A stretch of 64,000 nucleotides of DNA from Tachypleus tridentatus (lineage: Eukaryota; Arthropoda; Merostomata; Xiphosura; Limulidae), in contig NC_134829.1 of assembly GCF_004210375.1 (NCBI RefSeq), positions 30,830,034 through 30,894,033 on the forward strand. The letters run 5' to 3'. The notes beneath the pieces were generated by a model. That model did no database searches, was not told where the DNA came from, and saw nothing but the letters and a program-made list of their open reading frames with translations. Made by a program: the position numbers and the translations under genes. The stretch's first letter is position 1, and every line of letters begins with the position of its first letter. Below, piece after piece: positions 1 through 11,166 of this stretch.

Positions 1-1345
1 TGTTGCAGTTAGAGAAACTCAAAATCTCAAGAAACATTTAAGTTGCTGTTGCAGTTAGAGAAACTAAAATCTCAAGAAACATTTAAGTTACTGCTGCAGT
101 TAGAGAAACTCAAAATCTTAAGAAACATTTAAGTTACTGCTGCAGTTAGAGAAACTCAAAGTCTCAAGAAACATTTAAGTTACTGCTGCAGTTATAGAAA
201 CTCAAAGTCTCAAGAAACATGTAAGTTGCTGCTGCAGTTAGAGAAACTTAAAATCTTAAGAAACATTTAAGTTACTGTTGCAGTTAGAGAAATTCAAAAT
301 CTTAAGAACATTTAAGTTACTGCTGCAGTTAGAGAAACTCAAAATCTTAAGAAACATTTAAGTTACTGCTGCAGTTAGAGAGACTCAAAATCTTAAGAAA
401 CATTTAAGTTACTGCTGCAGTTAGAGAAACTCAAAGTCTCAAGAACATTTAAGTTACTGCTGCAGTTATAGAAACTCAAAGTCTCAAGAAACATTTAAGT
501 TACTGTTGCAGTTAGAGAAACTCAAAATCTTAAGAACATTTAAGTTACTGTTGCAATTAGAGAAACTCAAAATCTTAAGAAACATTTAAGTTACTGTTGC
601 AGTTAGAGAAACTCAAAATCTCAAGAAACATTTAAGTTATTGTTGCAGTTAGAGAAACTCAAAATCTTAAGAAACATTTAAGTTACTGTTGCAGTTAGAG
701 AAATTCAAAATCTTAAGAACATTTAAGTTACTGCTGCAGTTAGAGAAACTGAAAATCTTAAGAAACATTTAAGTTACTGCTGCAGTTAGAGAAACTCAAA
801 ATCTTAAGAAACATTTAAGTTACTGCTGCAGTTAGAGAAACTCAAAGTCTCAAGAAACATTTAAGTTACTGCTGCAGTTATAGAAACTCAAAGTCTCAAG
901 AAACATTTAAGTTACTGTTGCAGTTAGAGAAACTCAAAATCTTAAGAACATTTAAGTTACTGTTGCAATTAGAGAAACTCAAAATCTTAAGAAACATTTA
1001 AGTTACTGTTGCAGTTAGAGAAACTCAAAATCTTATAACATTTAAGTTACTGTTGCAATTAGAGAAACTCAAAATCTTAAGAAACATTTAAGTTACTGTT
1101 GCAGTTAGAGAAACTCAAAATCTCAAGAAACATTTAAGTTATTGTTGCAGTTAGAGAAACTCAAAATCTCAAGAAACATTTAAGTTACTGCTGCAGTTAG
1201 AGAAACTCAAAATCTTAAGAAACATTTAAGTTACTGCTGCAGTTGGAGAAACTCAAAATATTAAGAACATTTAGGTTACTGCTGTAGTTAGAGAAACTCA
1301 AAATCTCAAGAAACATTTCATAAGTTACTGATGCAGTTAGAGAAA
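1..1345. repeat. 46-bp tandem satellite array
   Basis: About 29 head-to-tail copies of a 46-bp unit that begins near TGCTGCAGTTAGAGAAAC and ends near ACATTTAAGTTAC. Units vary by single substitutions (TGTTGC or TGCTGC, CTCAAG or CTTAAG) and by one-base deletions such as GAACATT for GAAACATT. The array starts before the window, so its full length is unknown. It decays after about 1300 and stops near 1345. It lies upstream of the laminin-G exons, so it is probably inside an intron of that gene. Confidence 0.97.
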
Positions 1346-1649
1346 TGTTTGAAAAATATGATAATTATTCTGTCCACAAATATTAGACAACAAACCTAAG
1401 TATTATCTTACTGTAAAAAAAACTGATATTAGAATTTCACATTTCTATCTATTAATTAAAGTTGTGTAAAGAAAAACTTCCATTTAACTTCCATCGTTTA
1501 TATCAACATGGCTTATAATATGTGAATTAATGGTTACAGATAAACTATATTCTAAATTTTCAACTATGAATTGTAACAGTACCTTCCCGTGTTGTTATAA
1601 CCTTTGTATATCTATTTTGTTTGAACTCATTAAACTTCCTTTTATGCAG
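1346..1649. other. AT-rich intron-like stretch
   Basis: Unique AT-rich sequence between the satellite and the first laminin-G exon. It ends in a pyrimidine-rich acceptor (CTTCCTTTTATGCAG). I see nothing else in it. It is read as the 3' part of an intron. Confidence 0.5.
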
Positions 1650-1750
1650 AAGAAGACAAACTCTAACGCTTTCAGTTGACAGGATGCAATTCTTCAGTCA
1701 CGTCAGAGGGGATTTCGTGGAACTAAATACTCATGGTCATTACTATTACG
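1650..1750 (+). CDS. Laminin-G domain protein, penultimate exon
   Basis: A 101-bp exon of a gene whose 5' part lies outside the window. It follows a good acceptor (TTTTATGCAG) and ends at a weak donor (G|GTCTGT). The only open frame encodes about 33 residues, with LSVDRMQFF followed by VELNTHGHYYYG. This matches the late beta strands of a laminin-G domain, where a polar strand precedes a 'LNxxGxxYxGG' turn. The exon ends with one base, and the exon at 3041 begins with two, giving the Gly-Gly typical of that turn. LamG domains sit at the C-termini of perlecan, agrin, laminin alpha and related extracellular-matrix proteins. I cannot say which one this is. Confidence 0.75.
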
Positions 1751-3040
1751 GTCTGTATATCATAAATTTGAAATAAAGAGTTTAGATACTAAAACACTAA
1801 TAAAGAATAATCATAATGTAAAGTATTATAACTATAATTAAGCAAAATAACTCTTAGTAATACTTAAGCGAGTCATCAGTCTCAACATTTTGCTTTATAT
1901 TCATATATTTATACTAGGAATCCACCAGTCGTTCTGTTGCACGAATGACTGGTCATTCAGCCTTTACTCTATATAAATTATATAGTTGCGCAACACAGTC
2001 TTGTCTTAATTGTAACTTTAAGGTGACTCATAATTTAAATTGATGTTTTCTCGAAGGAAAACTACCAGACAAATGAATATCAGTCGATCACAACTGGTGG
2101 TTACAAGCTGGTTCACATCAATATTTCAAACATTGTTAAATAAAATCCAACATATTTAACCGTCTTTAAGTATTTGAAATGAAATCTTTAGATTGCAATG
2201 TTGCTATGATTTTCAACCAAAGGAACATTATTATAAGAACCATATCCAATGAACCTTTATCATGTGTTTATGTATTTCGCTCTAATTTCAGTATCACAGT
2301 TGATTAATGATAACGCCTGTTCCAACTATATTAAATTTGTTGATTTATTCTCTGGGTAAAGGAAATTGATCGTCGATTTATGTACACACCCACAGAACGT
2401 CAATTACATCATGTGTACACGAGATAAGTTTGAGAGAAAGGTTTCACTTTCGGTGACTCTAGAAATCACAAATAATACTTTTAGATGATGGTCAAGAATA
2501 TCTAGTGATCCTATTAGATCTCAGATTTTAAGCATGCAGATTAATTGGTGTTCATGGTGACCATAATCCATAACAAGCAAAATAACACGAATAGTGAAGA
2601 TTTAAAGTTATCTTTACTAAATGTTTGTTTATATATGTAAGCAGAATAATTGATTGTCGGTATTTTAAACCATATCTCATGCCCGATAGACTGGACGGGT
2701 TGACTGGTATTGTGTTATAATAGTGATTTTCTCATGTGGTATACAATAATATTGTGAATTTAAATATCCTTTAAATTTTATTATGTAACTACACAGATGA
2801 TTCAGTTTCTACGTAAGATTAACAGAAGATCATTAGTCAAAGTAGTAGGCACGTTATTCAACATGTTGGTTTATCAAAAGAACTATCCAGCTGGATAGCA
2901 TAGTTTCAAGAAGAGTTATAATTTTGTTAGTGTTTTCTTTATCTGCTAAGACTTTCAATGTATAAAAGTATGGACAAGTTTTAACGTATAAATTCTGAAC
3001 GTAATAAAAATCATTAACTTTGTTTTCCTTACGTCTTTAG
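1751..3040 (+). other. Intron between the two laminin-G exons
   Basis: Non-coding AT-rich sequence between a GT donor and the acceptor TTTTCCTTACGTCTTTAG. No recognised repeat was found in it. It contains ordinary AT-rich low-complexity patches and no open frame with coding character. Confidence 0.6.
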
Positions 3041-3210
3041 GAGGATTTCCTAGAGAACAAGATATTGCTGAAGAAACCGGTGGTCGATTTACCCACCCTT
3101 TTAGTGGGTGTATTGGACAAATTATTCTTCCTCACACAGTTAAATCGGTGAATTTGATGGAAGTTGGAGAAGGTAGCAATATTTTGAATTGTGAATACAT
3201 TTTGAAATGA
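3041..3210 (+). CDS. Laminin-G domain protein, terminal exon
   Basis: A 170-bp last coding exon: two bases complete a Gly codon, then 55 codons and TGA. The acceptor has a strong pyrimidine tract. The product reads GGFPREQ, then TGGRFTHPFSGCIGQIIL, then VNLMEVGEGSNILNC and a short tail. This is the canonical end of a laminin-G domain: GG-x-P turn, 'FxGCI' with the first conserved Cys, 'LxLME' strand, and a last Cys ending 'N(I/V)xxC'. Phase joins exactly to the exon ending at 1750. A perfect AATAAA lies 40 bases past the stop. The protein ends five residues after the final Cys, so LamG is its last domain. Perlecan-, agrin- or laminin-like are possible; I cannot separate them. Confidence 0.82.
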
Positions 3211-3249
3211 TTTTACAAGCACATACCGACAGAGAAAATAATATTTATA

Positions 3250-3255
3250 AATAAA
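3250..3255 (+). promoter_or_regulatory. Poly(A) signal of the laminin-G gene
   Basis: AATAAA 40 bases after the TGA of the terminal LamG exon. It implies a very short 3' UTR and transcript end near 3270-3280. Confidence 0.6.
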
Positions 3256-3275
3256 CACTTGTATTTCTCTTACTT

Positions 3276-4559
3276 AGAGGAAGCAACAACCAGCGTTTCA
3301 TTGAAATACGAAACCAAATTATTGTTTCATCCAAATATATGTAGTGAACGTGCAACTGTGTATACAGTAAATGTTTTTCGCAATTTTATTGTCAATAGTT
3401 TCCTCGCAGTATAATACGTCATTTCTCCACTAGATTTGTAATTGGTTTTAGATGTGTTAACTGTCGTAGAAACGATAAAAGAAACGACTGTTTTCTTGTG
3501 TAACAACAGCAACGTTGATCAGTTATTTTTCTTGTTTTTTTAAGTTTAATTAGTTTTCTTTCTACTGCCACATTTACTTATAAACAACTCTTCCAGTGCC
3601 AGATATATTATCTATTTTTAAATACACAATAAAATACAAATAAATAGAACGATATTCTTGTAGGTAGTGAAACTGGGTAAATTTTCGGTAGTTTGAAGGG
3701 AATACTTTTGTTTCGTGGTGGTACAAAACTAGAAATTCACGTGAATAACATTATGTTCTTCAAGATTAAAACACAAATTATGTATTATTTCACGTGTATG
3801 TATCAGAGTAGTGTTCTAGAGAGAGACATTATGTGTTTGTATATCCACACGCACTTATATATACATACATACATACGGCTAGCACAGATAGCCCTCGAGC
3901 AGCTTTGTGCGAAATTCAAAAACGAAAAAACAAACGTACACATCAAGAAAGAATTAATGGGAAATACTCAGTTACATGGTATTGAAGCCAAAGATTATTG
4001 AACAGATGTAAAATAAAACATCATCAAACTTATATTTCTCCAGTAACCATATTAGAAATATTTCAACCTCTTATTTTCCACTCGTTGATAGTTAAGATTA
4101 AGGTAACAGCCAGTGATCAACGTGATAGGTTATTGGTGAAGCTTTACGAGTTTTGTTAGGCCTTATCCTGTAAAATTACTGAATTTGTGATTAACATAAT
4201 ATGTCCAACTTTTTTCATTGAAAAATATGTTTCTTAACCTGTCTCTTTTCTTCATTTCAATGGTAATCTTTAAAAGCAAAACTTGTGAAATAATTACTTT
4301 CTTGAAGTTTTAAAGTGAACAATCATAAAATAAACTGTTCATACAGCAGTAGAGAAAAGGGTGAGTGTTTATTATTTAACGTTTTCTAAACCTTGTTCAT
4401 TAGAAATGTTTTTTGTTCCGTTTTTTTTTCACCAATATAAGACTTTAGATTTTTTATAAGAAAAACCTGGAAAAAATATCTTCTCTGCTAAATAATAATT
4501 CTCTGTTTTAAAAATTTAGAATAACGAAGTAAAAACATAACATTTATAAATAGTCTAAG
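3276..4559. other. Intergenic AT-rich stretch with microsatellite
   Basis: No gene supported. Contents: a short (TA/CATA)n microsatellite at 3857-3876, a scrap of SINE tail directly after it, and otherwise unique AT-rich sequence up to the mariner element. Short open frames here have no coding character. Confidence 0.5.
3875..3935 (+). mobile_element. tRNA-SINE 3' tail fragment
   Basis: Only the last ~60 bases of the SINE are present (GGCTAGCACAGATAGCCC, AGCTTTGTGCGAAATTC, A/C-rich tail). The head and body are missing, as expected for a 5'-truncated insertion. It abuts a CATA microsatellite. Confidence 0.75.
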
Positions 4560-4561
4560 TA

Positions 4562-5796
4562 TCAGGTTATCCCTTACGTAATGTCCGATTTTAGGTTCAG
4601 AAAAGAGAAAGGATTTCAAACGTTTTTACTGTTATATAATCAACAATGTATGTTCCATTATTATTAATTACTTCCTGCCAATGATTCACAAGCTTCTTGG
4701 GGTTTGGAGGGAAAGAATGCAGAGAGGGTAGTGTTCACATCTTCATGTTTTCCAAACTCCTTTCCATCATGATAGTTCTGCAAACTTCAGAATATATGAT
4801 AATCAGATGGGACAAGGTCTGGAGAATAAGGAGGATGTGGAAGTTTTTCCCAGTCTAGCTCTTCAGTCTTTGAAGATGTGATCCTTTGTGTATGGGACCG
4901 TGCATTATCCTGGTGTAACACAACACCTTTACGATTGATCAAAACAGGTCTCTTTACTTTCAGTGCAGCTTTCAAGCGCTTTAACTATTGACAGTAGAAG
5001 TCTGATGTAATCGTTACATTGAGTGGCAGCAACTCAAAGTGGATCACAGCAACAACATCCCACCAAACGCTTAACAAGACTTTCCTAGGGTTGAGGTCCA
5101 TTTTGGGCTGTACTTTAGCCAGTCTACCTGCACTGAGCCATTGTCTGCGGCGCTTAACATTTTTATAATATATTCATTTTTCATCTCCAATCACTAACCT
5201 CTCCAAACAGGGTGAGTTACTTTCACGAGAGTGCAGAGATGTGCAAATGTCCACTCTTGCTCTAAAGTTGACCTCTTTCAAATCATGGATGCCCCACTTT
5301 CCAAGTTTTGACACTTTTCCGAGCTGTTGCATGGGTTGAATCAAGCTTCTGCGCTAGTTCTTCAACTATTACAGCACAATCTTATTAAGTGCAGCCAGCA
5401 TCAAGTCATCACTTAAGTCAACAAGATGACCTGAACGTGGCGCATCACTTAAGCTGTAGTCACCTGATCTGAACTTCTGAAACCACCTTCGACATTTTCT
5501 TTCATTGAGAGACTCCGCACCATAAACACCTTGAATGTTTCGTGTAGTTTCTGCTGCACTGTTTAAAATCATAAAACATGATATGTCTAATGTGATCCTC
5601 AGACACATCCATCTTAACAAGGGTTTATCTGATTAATGATCTGAAAAAGTGGAGTTTGGTTAGTTTCTTTTATTTGTCTGAATATTTTTATACACGTCCT
5701 ACTACATATTTTAGTCACTAAAACCTTCTACAAAGACAGAAATGATGATGCACTTTCTGTATTAAATTTTTATACGTTACGTATGGGATGACCTGA
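4562..5796 (-). mobile_element. Mariner transposon, near full length, inactive
   Basis: The 1235-bp element is flanked by TA at 4560-4561 and 5797-5798. Its terminal inverted repeats agree at about 20 of the first 23 bases (TCAGGTTATCCCTTACGTAA at the left; TCAGGTCATCCCATACGTAA at the right, read inward). The minus strand encodes mariner transposase in pieces. The N-terminal helix-turn-helix region is at 5369-5620 (LNERKCRRWFQKFRSGD then DAPRSGH). The C-terminal catalytic part is at 4787-4975, with HQDNARSH followed by YSPDLVPSDYHIF. Exactly 34 residues separate these two Asp residues, the DD34D signature of mariner. Stops and frame breaks split the frame, so it is a dead copy. Confidence 0.93.
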
Positions 5797-5798
5797 TA

Positions 5799-6780
5799 CA
5801 AACATTTTTCAACATTGTCAAGAGAGATTATCTTTCGAAGTTTAGTACGTTGTAAATAACTTACATCCTAATGCTATTTGTTTTTTTAATGTTTATTAGC
5901 ACGAATCAACGCTGCTATCTACGCCACATTTCAATGTTATTTTACGTGTGTTAAAAATTACTTTTAAAAATGATAAATACTAGTAGCATGTATGAATCAG
6001 TTAGTGCTATATGTGACATGTATAAGTTGTTACTTACCCAGTTACTGACTTATCTTAAACAGAAATCACAAGAAATGTCAAGTTAATTCGACTCTGAAAT
6101 GACAAATTAAAAACTCACAACGATTTGTGATGTTGAGATTTGTTAAATAAAATATTTGTTTCATCAGCTAAAGAATCTTAAATTGATTTGATGCTACATC
6201 TTACATGTAAAACACTTAAAATATGTATTTTTAAAATTTATATTTCAATTAATATAATTATTAGCTAGGTGCATTTCAGTCCTAGAATTGTTAAGATTAA
6301 TCCACTTTAGTGTTGTCTTTCAACGGGTGTTTCTTTTAATAAAATATGAGAGGACTGAATTTGACTACTCAGTTGTTTTTTGTTTGTTTGTTTTTCATAA
6401 TATAATAATATAATGTTGTGTTAAACTTTATGCTAATTGTGTTAATAAAAAATAGTTATATAATAAAATATAATTTATTTAGTCGTCCAGTTTTCTTCAT
6501 GTTTTCATGATGGTGATAATAAAATGTTATAGTTTACGTTGTTTGCATCTGTTTTTTATTTCTACACTCTCAGTAAAGCTGACATAGGTGTTTTTAATCA
6601 GTAAACATTTACTGAAATTTTTAGCACTAAATATTTAACATTATTACATAAATTCATATGCTATAACAATAAGTTCTGTAAGATTGTGTGATTTCAAAGA
6701 AGCTCATTCTCAGAAGTTAAATAAGGTTACTAAATGTAACAAGACTACAAAAAATTTAAATTCATTTACGTGAAACTTAC
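5799..6780. other. AT-rich stretch without a supported gene
   Basis: Very AT-rich, with homopolymer runs and (TTTG)n near 6380. No coding exon, RNA gene or recognised repeat seen. Confidence 0.5.
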
Positions 6781-6857
6781 TGTTTACAATCTTCTTGGAA
6801 ACCATTGCTGACTTTGGTCTTATTAACAATTGGAGAGAACAGAACACCAGTAGAAAA
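6781..6857 (-). CDS. Weak candidate internal exon
   Basis: A 77-bp segment between an acceptor (CATTCTAAG) and a perfect donor (CA|GTAAGT), read on the minus strand. One frame is open and gives FSTGVLFSPIVNKTK followed by VSNGFQEDCK. No family is recognised and no neighbouring exon with matching phase was found. Chance is a real possibility at this length. It is listed because both splice sites are good. Confidence 0.2.
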
Positions 6858-6902
6858 CTTAGAATGATAAGCAATGAGTTAATTTAAAGACGACTTTAGG
6901 AC

Positions 6903-7169
6903 GGCCCCGCATGACCAGTTAGTTGCGGCACTCAACTCGTACTCTGAGGATTGCAGTTTCGCATCCCTATCAAACAACCCCGTGGGGGTATTATAAAGTG
7001 TAGTCAATCCCACGATTCATTAGTGGAGGAGTAACTCAAGAGTTGGCTGTGAGAGTTGATAAGTAACTGCCTTCCCATTAATCTTTCACTACTAAATTAG
7101 GGACACGTAGAGTAAATATAGGGACACGTAGAGTAAATAGTATAAAATTGCGTGAAATTCAAAGAAACC
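6903..7169 (+). mobile_element. tRNA-derived SINE, old copy
   Basis: All SINE parts are recognisable but diverged: a tRNA-like head with a decayed B-box, the CCCGTGGGGGTATTATAA stretch, a body ending CTACTAAATTAGGGAC, and a GCGTGAAATTCAAA tail. A 20-bp piece (GGGACACGTAGAGTAAATA) is tandemly duplicated near 7101-7140. Confidence 0.85.
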
Positions 7170-7670
7170 GACGTTAGGAAAATTACCGTTTTCTACATAA
7201 CTGCACTCAGTGATCGCTTTATTTTGTCAAATGTTAGTTAGTTTACTGCAGTTGTCGTGTCTTTCTTGTCCTTCATTTCCCATACGTCATTTTCAATAAG
7301 ACTTTATAAATAGGCCCTGTTTTCTCGACTACAGTTTTTGTGAAGTAGTGAATATTTACTGTCTACGATAACTGCATGGTACCCAAATGTTTTGTTTGTT
7401 ACTAGTGTTTCTTGCAACCAAGTCTTATTGTCTTACGTCGTGCATTGTTATCGGGAAGTTGTTTGTTCACGTTGCAGCTCAATCGATGCTAAAATCAATT
7501 AATGTTCAATTTAACATTACAGGAAAGATTTAAAACTGTTTTCGATTCCTTAAGACTAATCATCTTAAAATATTGTATGAGTTTTATGTGTACCTATATA
7601 TTATATATTGTGCAATTTTCTGAAAAGCGTGGGTTTTCTCTAAGACCCTGTCACTCAGTGGTACGTCCGT
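7170..7670. other. AT-rich spacer before the LTR element
   Basis: Unique AT-rich sequence between a SINE and the LTR element. No coding or structural signal seen. Confidence 0.4.
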
Positions 7671-7770
7671 TGTGACGGATTTACTGTCAAGTATCTATTG
7701 TAATATCGATGTTTGTTTAAGTTAAATTTATATTTACAAATGTTTGTAACTTATGTCAGTCTGATCAGCG
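7671..7770 (+). mobile_element. Truncated 5' LTR of the Ty3/gypsy-class element
   Basis: Begins TGTGACGGATTTACTGTC and follows the start of the 3' LTR at 9295 for about 90 bases (shared ATCGATGTTTGTT and AATTTATATT). It then runs directly into integrase-coding sequence. Most of the LTR, the primer-binding region, gag and the 5' part of pol are therefore deleted. Confidence 0.7.
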
Positions 7771-7774
7771 AATT

Positions 7775-9133
7775 TTATGTCAGTGTTGTTTCGACAAGTT
7801 GTTTATCAGCTCTGTACTGATCAGATCAAATCTGGTGCATACTATCCATCGGTACTGATCAGATCAAATCTGGTGCATACTATCCATAATTTCAATACGC
7901 TCATGAAAGATTCAGTTTACCTAGAAAATTATGATGCAGACTTACTGTTTCGAGAAACTTGAATGAAAGAGTTAATTTGTTATTATTTGCTCTTCATTGA
8001 TCGGTTCAAGAGTCATTAGGATTTAGCAAATTTGAATTGGTATTTGGCCATTCAATATGTGGCTCTTTGAAATTGCTGAAGGAACAATGGTTGGAAGATA
8101 ACCCAAAAGGAATGTACTTACTGGATTACATTTCCAAGTTTTGGTCCAGACTCTTACTCGCTTGTAAATTTGGTCGATAAAATCTGAAGTCATCCAAGTT
8201 AAAATGAAAAAGTTTATGACCACAAGACTGAAGACCTTCTGGTGACATGTTCTTTGTATTGTTATCCACGAGGATATTATATATCACTGTCCTTATGAGG
8301 TTGTTTGGAAAGTTAATGTTCAAACACACCTTATCATAGAAAAGCTACCAGACTGTGTCGTATAATATGTTGAAGTCTTATCACTTTAAAGATACATCAA
8401 AAATATGTTAGCCAATGAGTGTTCTAATACTGATTAAAGTTGCTTTGGCTAAGACACCTGTACATTTGGAAATATTAAAGACGAATGTAACATCAAACTG
8501 AATATTTTTGACATTAAAGACAAAGTTGATTATATTGTGAATTATTCAACTTCTGCCAACAAGAAAAACTTGATGAGGATTTTCTGAATGGCAGTTTATT
8601 ACACGAAGTTTTGTAAAACTTTTTGTGGCATCACTGTACCATTAACACACCTACTGAAGAAACATCAAAAGTTCAAGTGGTGTGAAACATGTCAATTTCC
8701 TTTTTAAAAGGTTAACTTTTTATTGTGCACTTACCATCTATTGATGACATCTCAGTTTGATAAGCCTTTTTGCATTAGCTGTTCATGCCAGCGGTTGTGG
8801 TGCTGGTGCTATTCTGTTACAGTCAGATAACAAAGGTATTGAATACCTTGTTTTTTATTCTTTCTAGAAAGTTTAACTGTCACCAAAAGAATTATTGCAC
8901 TGTGGAAAAGAAAACAGTTACTTTAGTGTTAGCTTAAGAACATTTCAATGTGTATGAATCTGCATCTCAACAACCTATTGTCATTAACACTGATCATAAC
9001 CCGTTGAATCAAATGAAGGAAGAAAGGAAAGACTGTGAAATAGCAGTTTATCATTCAAAAGTACAATTTGAAAATAGTCCATGTAAAATGGGTTGATAAC
9101 ATGTGTGCTGACATACTTTCACGTGCTATGTAA
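7775..9133 (+). pseudogene. Ty3/gypsy-class pol remnant, integrase before RT/RNase H
   Basis: A decayed polyprotein remnant with many stops and frame changes. Around 7783-7900 and 8020-8130 are integrase core features, including a diverged 'GFSxFELVFGH' motif and the following LLKEQWLED. The integrase C-terminal region follows to about 8400. From about 8560 the end of reverse transcriptase is readable ('THLLKKHQKFKW'), then RNase H with TDHNPL at about 8987. The frame ends with ILSRAM and a stop at 9131-9133, where a standard gypsy pol would continue into integrase. A 38-bp direct duplication interrupts the integrase at 7815-7887. The order IN-RT-RNase H, bounded by LTRs, fits the Gmr1-like group. 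A rearranged ordinary gypsy copy is the alternative. Confidence 0.8.
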
Positions 9134-9283
9134 TTTTATTATCATAAGGTTATTAGTATTGATTGTGTTATATGGTGTCATGATTATTGAAGTTGTATAA
9201 ATTTGATAATTTACTATATTTAATGTATTGTTGTCAATACATTATTTAGTTTAAAATGATCTGTTGCCAATTTTTACTTCTCC

Positions 9284-9294
9284 AAGAAGAAGGA
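9284..9294 (+). other. Polypurine tract of the LTR element
   Basis: AAGAAGAAGGA immediately precedes the TGTGACGG start of the 3' LTR. That is the position and composition of a plus-strand primer. Confidence 0.6.
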
Positions 9295-9980
9295 TGTGAC
9301 GGATTTATTATCACATATCTGTTTTATTATCGATGTTTGTTCGAGTTTAATTTATATTAAAAAATGTACATACCTTATACTCCTAAACCTTTGTTGCGAA
9401 ATTCTTGCATGTTCACTAAACTTGTAGAAAATCCTTGAGCGTAGGGATTAACAATATATTTGTGTACGTAAACGGTGGTGTATTGTTTATACTGTTGTGC
9501 GAACTGAAGTTTCTAGAAATTCTCCTCACACCTATAAATGTAAGCAACGCGACGCGTCAAGAGACAGTATATATTATTGGTTTACTGTAGTTGGTATACC
9601 ATGAACGTCGGAAGCTATAAAGGCCATTAACGCTTATTAATAGAAAACTTCAGTTATTTGACCAGAAAAGTTTATAGAGTTCGAACATTACAACATATTG
9701 TTTGTAACTCTGTCAAACTTTTGTACGTAGATCATTATTTATATTAATCGTTACTGCAAGTTGTATTATTGTTTATATAATGAACTATATTTGTATTAAA
9801 AAAGAAACTGTGTGTATCAATCTTGTTGGAAAGTATCATAAATTGGATACATATCGACATTTACCTAACTTCTAAATCTATAAGTTGTAATTTAAGTCAG
9901 TTTTAGGCTAGCTGAAATTATAATACGTATTAGCGTATACACCTGCTACTCGGTTTACACTAGGAATGTGTTTTAACAAA
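9295..9980 (+). mobile_element. 3' LTR of the Ty3/gypsy-class element
   Basis: Starts TGTGACGGATTTATTATC, directly after a polypurine tract. Its second half (from about 9700) matches the inverted solo LTRs elsewhere in the window: CTTGTTGG-AA-TATC, ATCGACATTT, then a TGAAATT-TAATACGT stretch. The 3' end is diverged, and the boundary near 9950-9980 is approximate. Confidence 0.75.
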
Positions 9981-10125
9981 AAGCAGTCAAAATTAAACGC
10001 AGTTTTACATACTAACAAGGGGTTAGGTTACAGACCCCTCTTCCACACCTAATATTTCCACTTCTATCTCTTTAATGCATATACAAACCTCAAATACGGT
10101 ATGTGTTGTAGAAGACCATATGTAT

Positions 10126-10715
10126 CCGAACTCCTATGATGGACTGATATACCCATAATCCCGAACTCCCATGATGGACTGATATACCCATAATCCCGAA
10201 CTCCCATGATGGACTGATATACCCATAATCCCGAACTCCCATGATGAACTGATATACTCATAATTCCGAACTCCCATGATGGACTGATATACCCATAATC
10301 CCGAACTCCCATGATGGACTGATATACTCATAATCCCGAACTCCCATGATGGACTGATATACCCATAATCCTGAACTCCCATGATGGACTGATATACCCA
10401 TAATCCCGAACTCCCATGATGAACTGATATACCCATAATCCCGAACTCCCATGATGGACTGATATACCCATAATCCCGAACTCCCATGATGGACTGATAT
10501 ACCCATAATCCCGAACTCCCATGATGGACTGATATACCTATAATCCCGAACTCCCATGATGGACTGATATACCCATAATCCCGAACTCCCATGATGAACT
10601 GATATACCCATAATCCCGAACTCCCATGATGGACTGATATACCCATAATCCCGAACTCCCATGATGGACTGATATACCCATAATCCCGAACTCCCATGAT
10701 GAACTGATATACCCA
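10126..10715. repeat. 35-bp tandem satellite, about 17 copies
   Basis: Very homogeneous 35-bp unit (core CCGAACTCCCATGATGGACT, then GATATACCCATAATC). Variant positions are few (GGACTG or GAACTG, ACCCA or ACTCA). Because 35 is not a multiple of three and the unit has no stop on the minus strand, long overlapping open frames run through the array. They are a by-product of the repeat and not genes. Confidence 0.97.
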
Positions 10716-11166
10716 GCTATTGGTGAAGTGCAATTTATGCTCTCCGAATATTTAGTTGTAAAATTTAAAATAATATATATCCCTGCAACTATGAATCCGT
10801 GTAGTGTATAGTATAAAGCGAGAGACACATATTAATAATATATATATTCACACATACAAGCACAGTATTACCATAATTGGAGGAGATTATCTGTAGCAGT
10901 AGCTACAGGATTAAGGATGTGTCGTCTATCAGACAAAAGTTAATGTTAGTGTAGTCAGTCGTCATAGAAAATCAAATAACGGTACGAAGCTAAGTGTTAA
11001 CACCCAAAACATCTCAGCTTCCACTGCCTCTCGCTGTCTATAGCCAATTCTGGGAAGGTAGTTACAATTACATTTCTTGAAGTAGAAATAAAACCACCAT
11101 TTCTACTGATTAAACTTCCAACCTCCATCTTTACAAAAAGATATTAAATAAAACTAAGTAGAATTA
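10716..11166. other. Spacer between two satellites
   Basis: Unique AT-rich sequence, with a short (TA)n patch near 10840. No gene or RNA signal recognised. Confidence 0.4.

Noticed and set aside
1-1345. CRISPR-like regular spacing
   Set aside because: There are no unique spacers. This and the other regular arrays are plain tandem satellites in an animal genome.
10134-10828. Long overlapping open frames of repeating Gly/His/Ser-rich peptide
   Set aside because: They are read through a 35-bp satellite that has no stop on the minus strand. Any frame is open, so this is no evidence for a protein.
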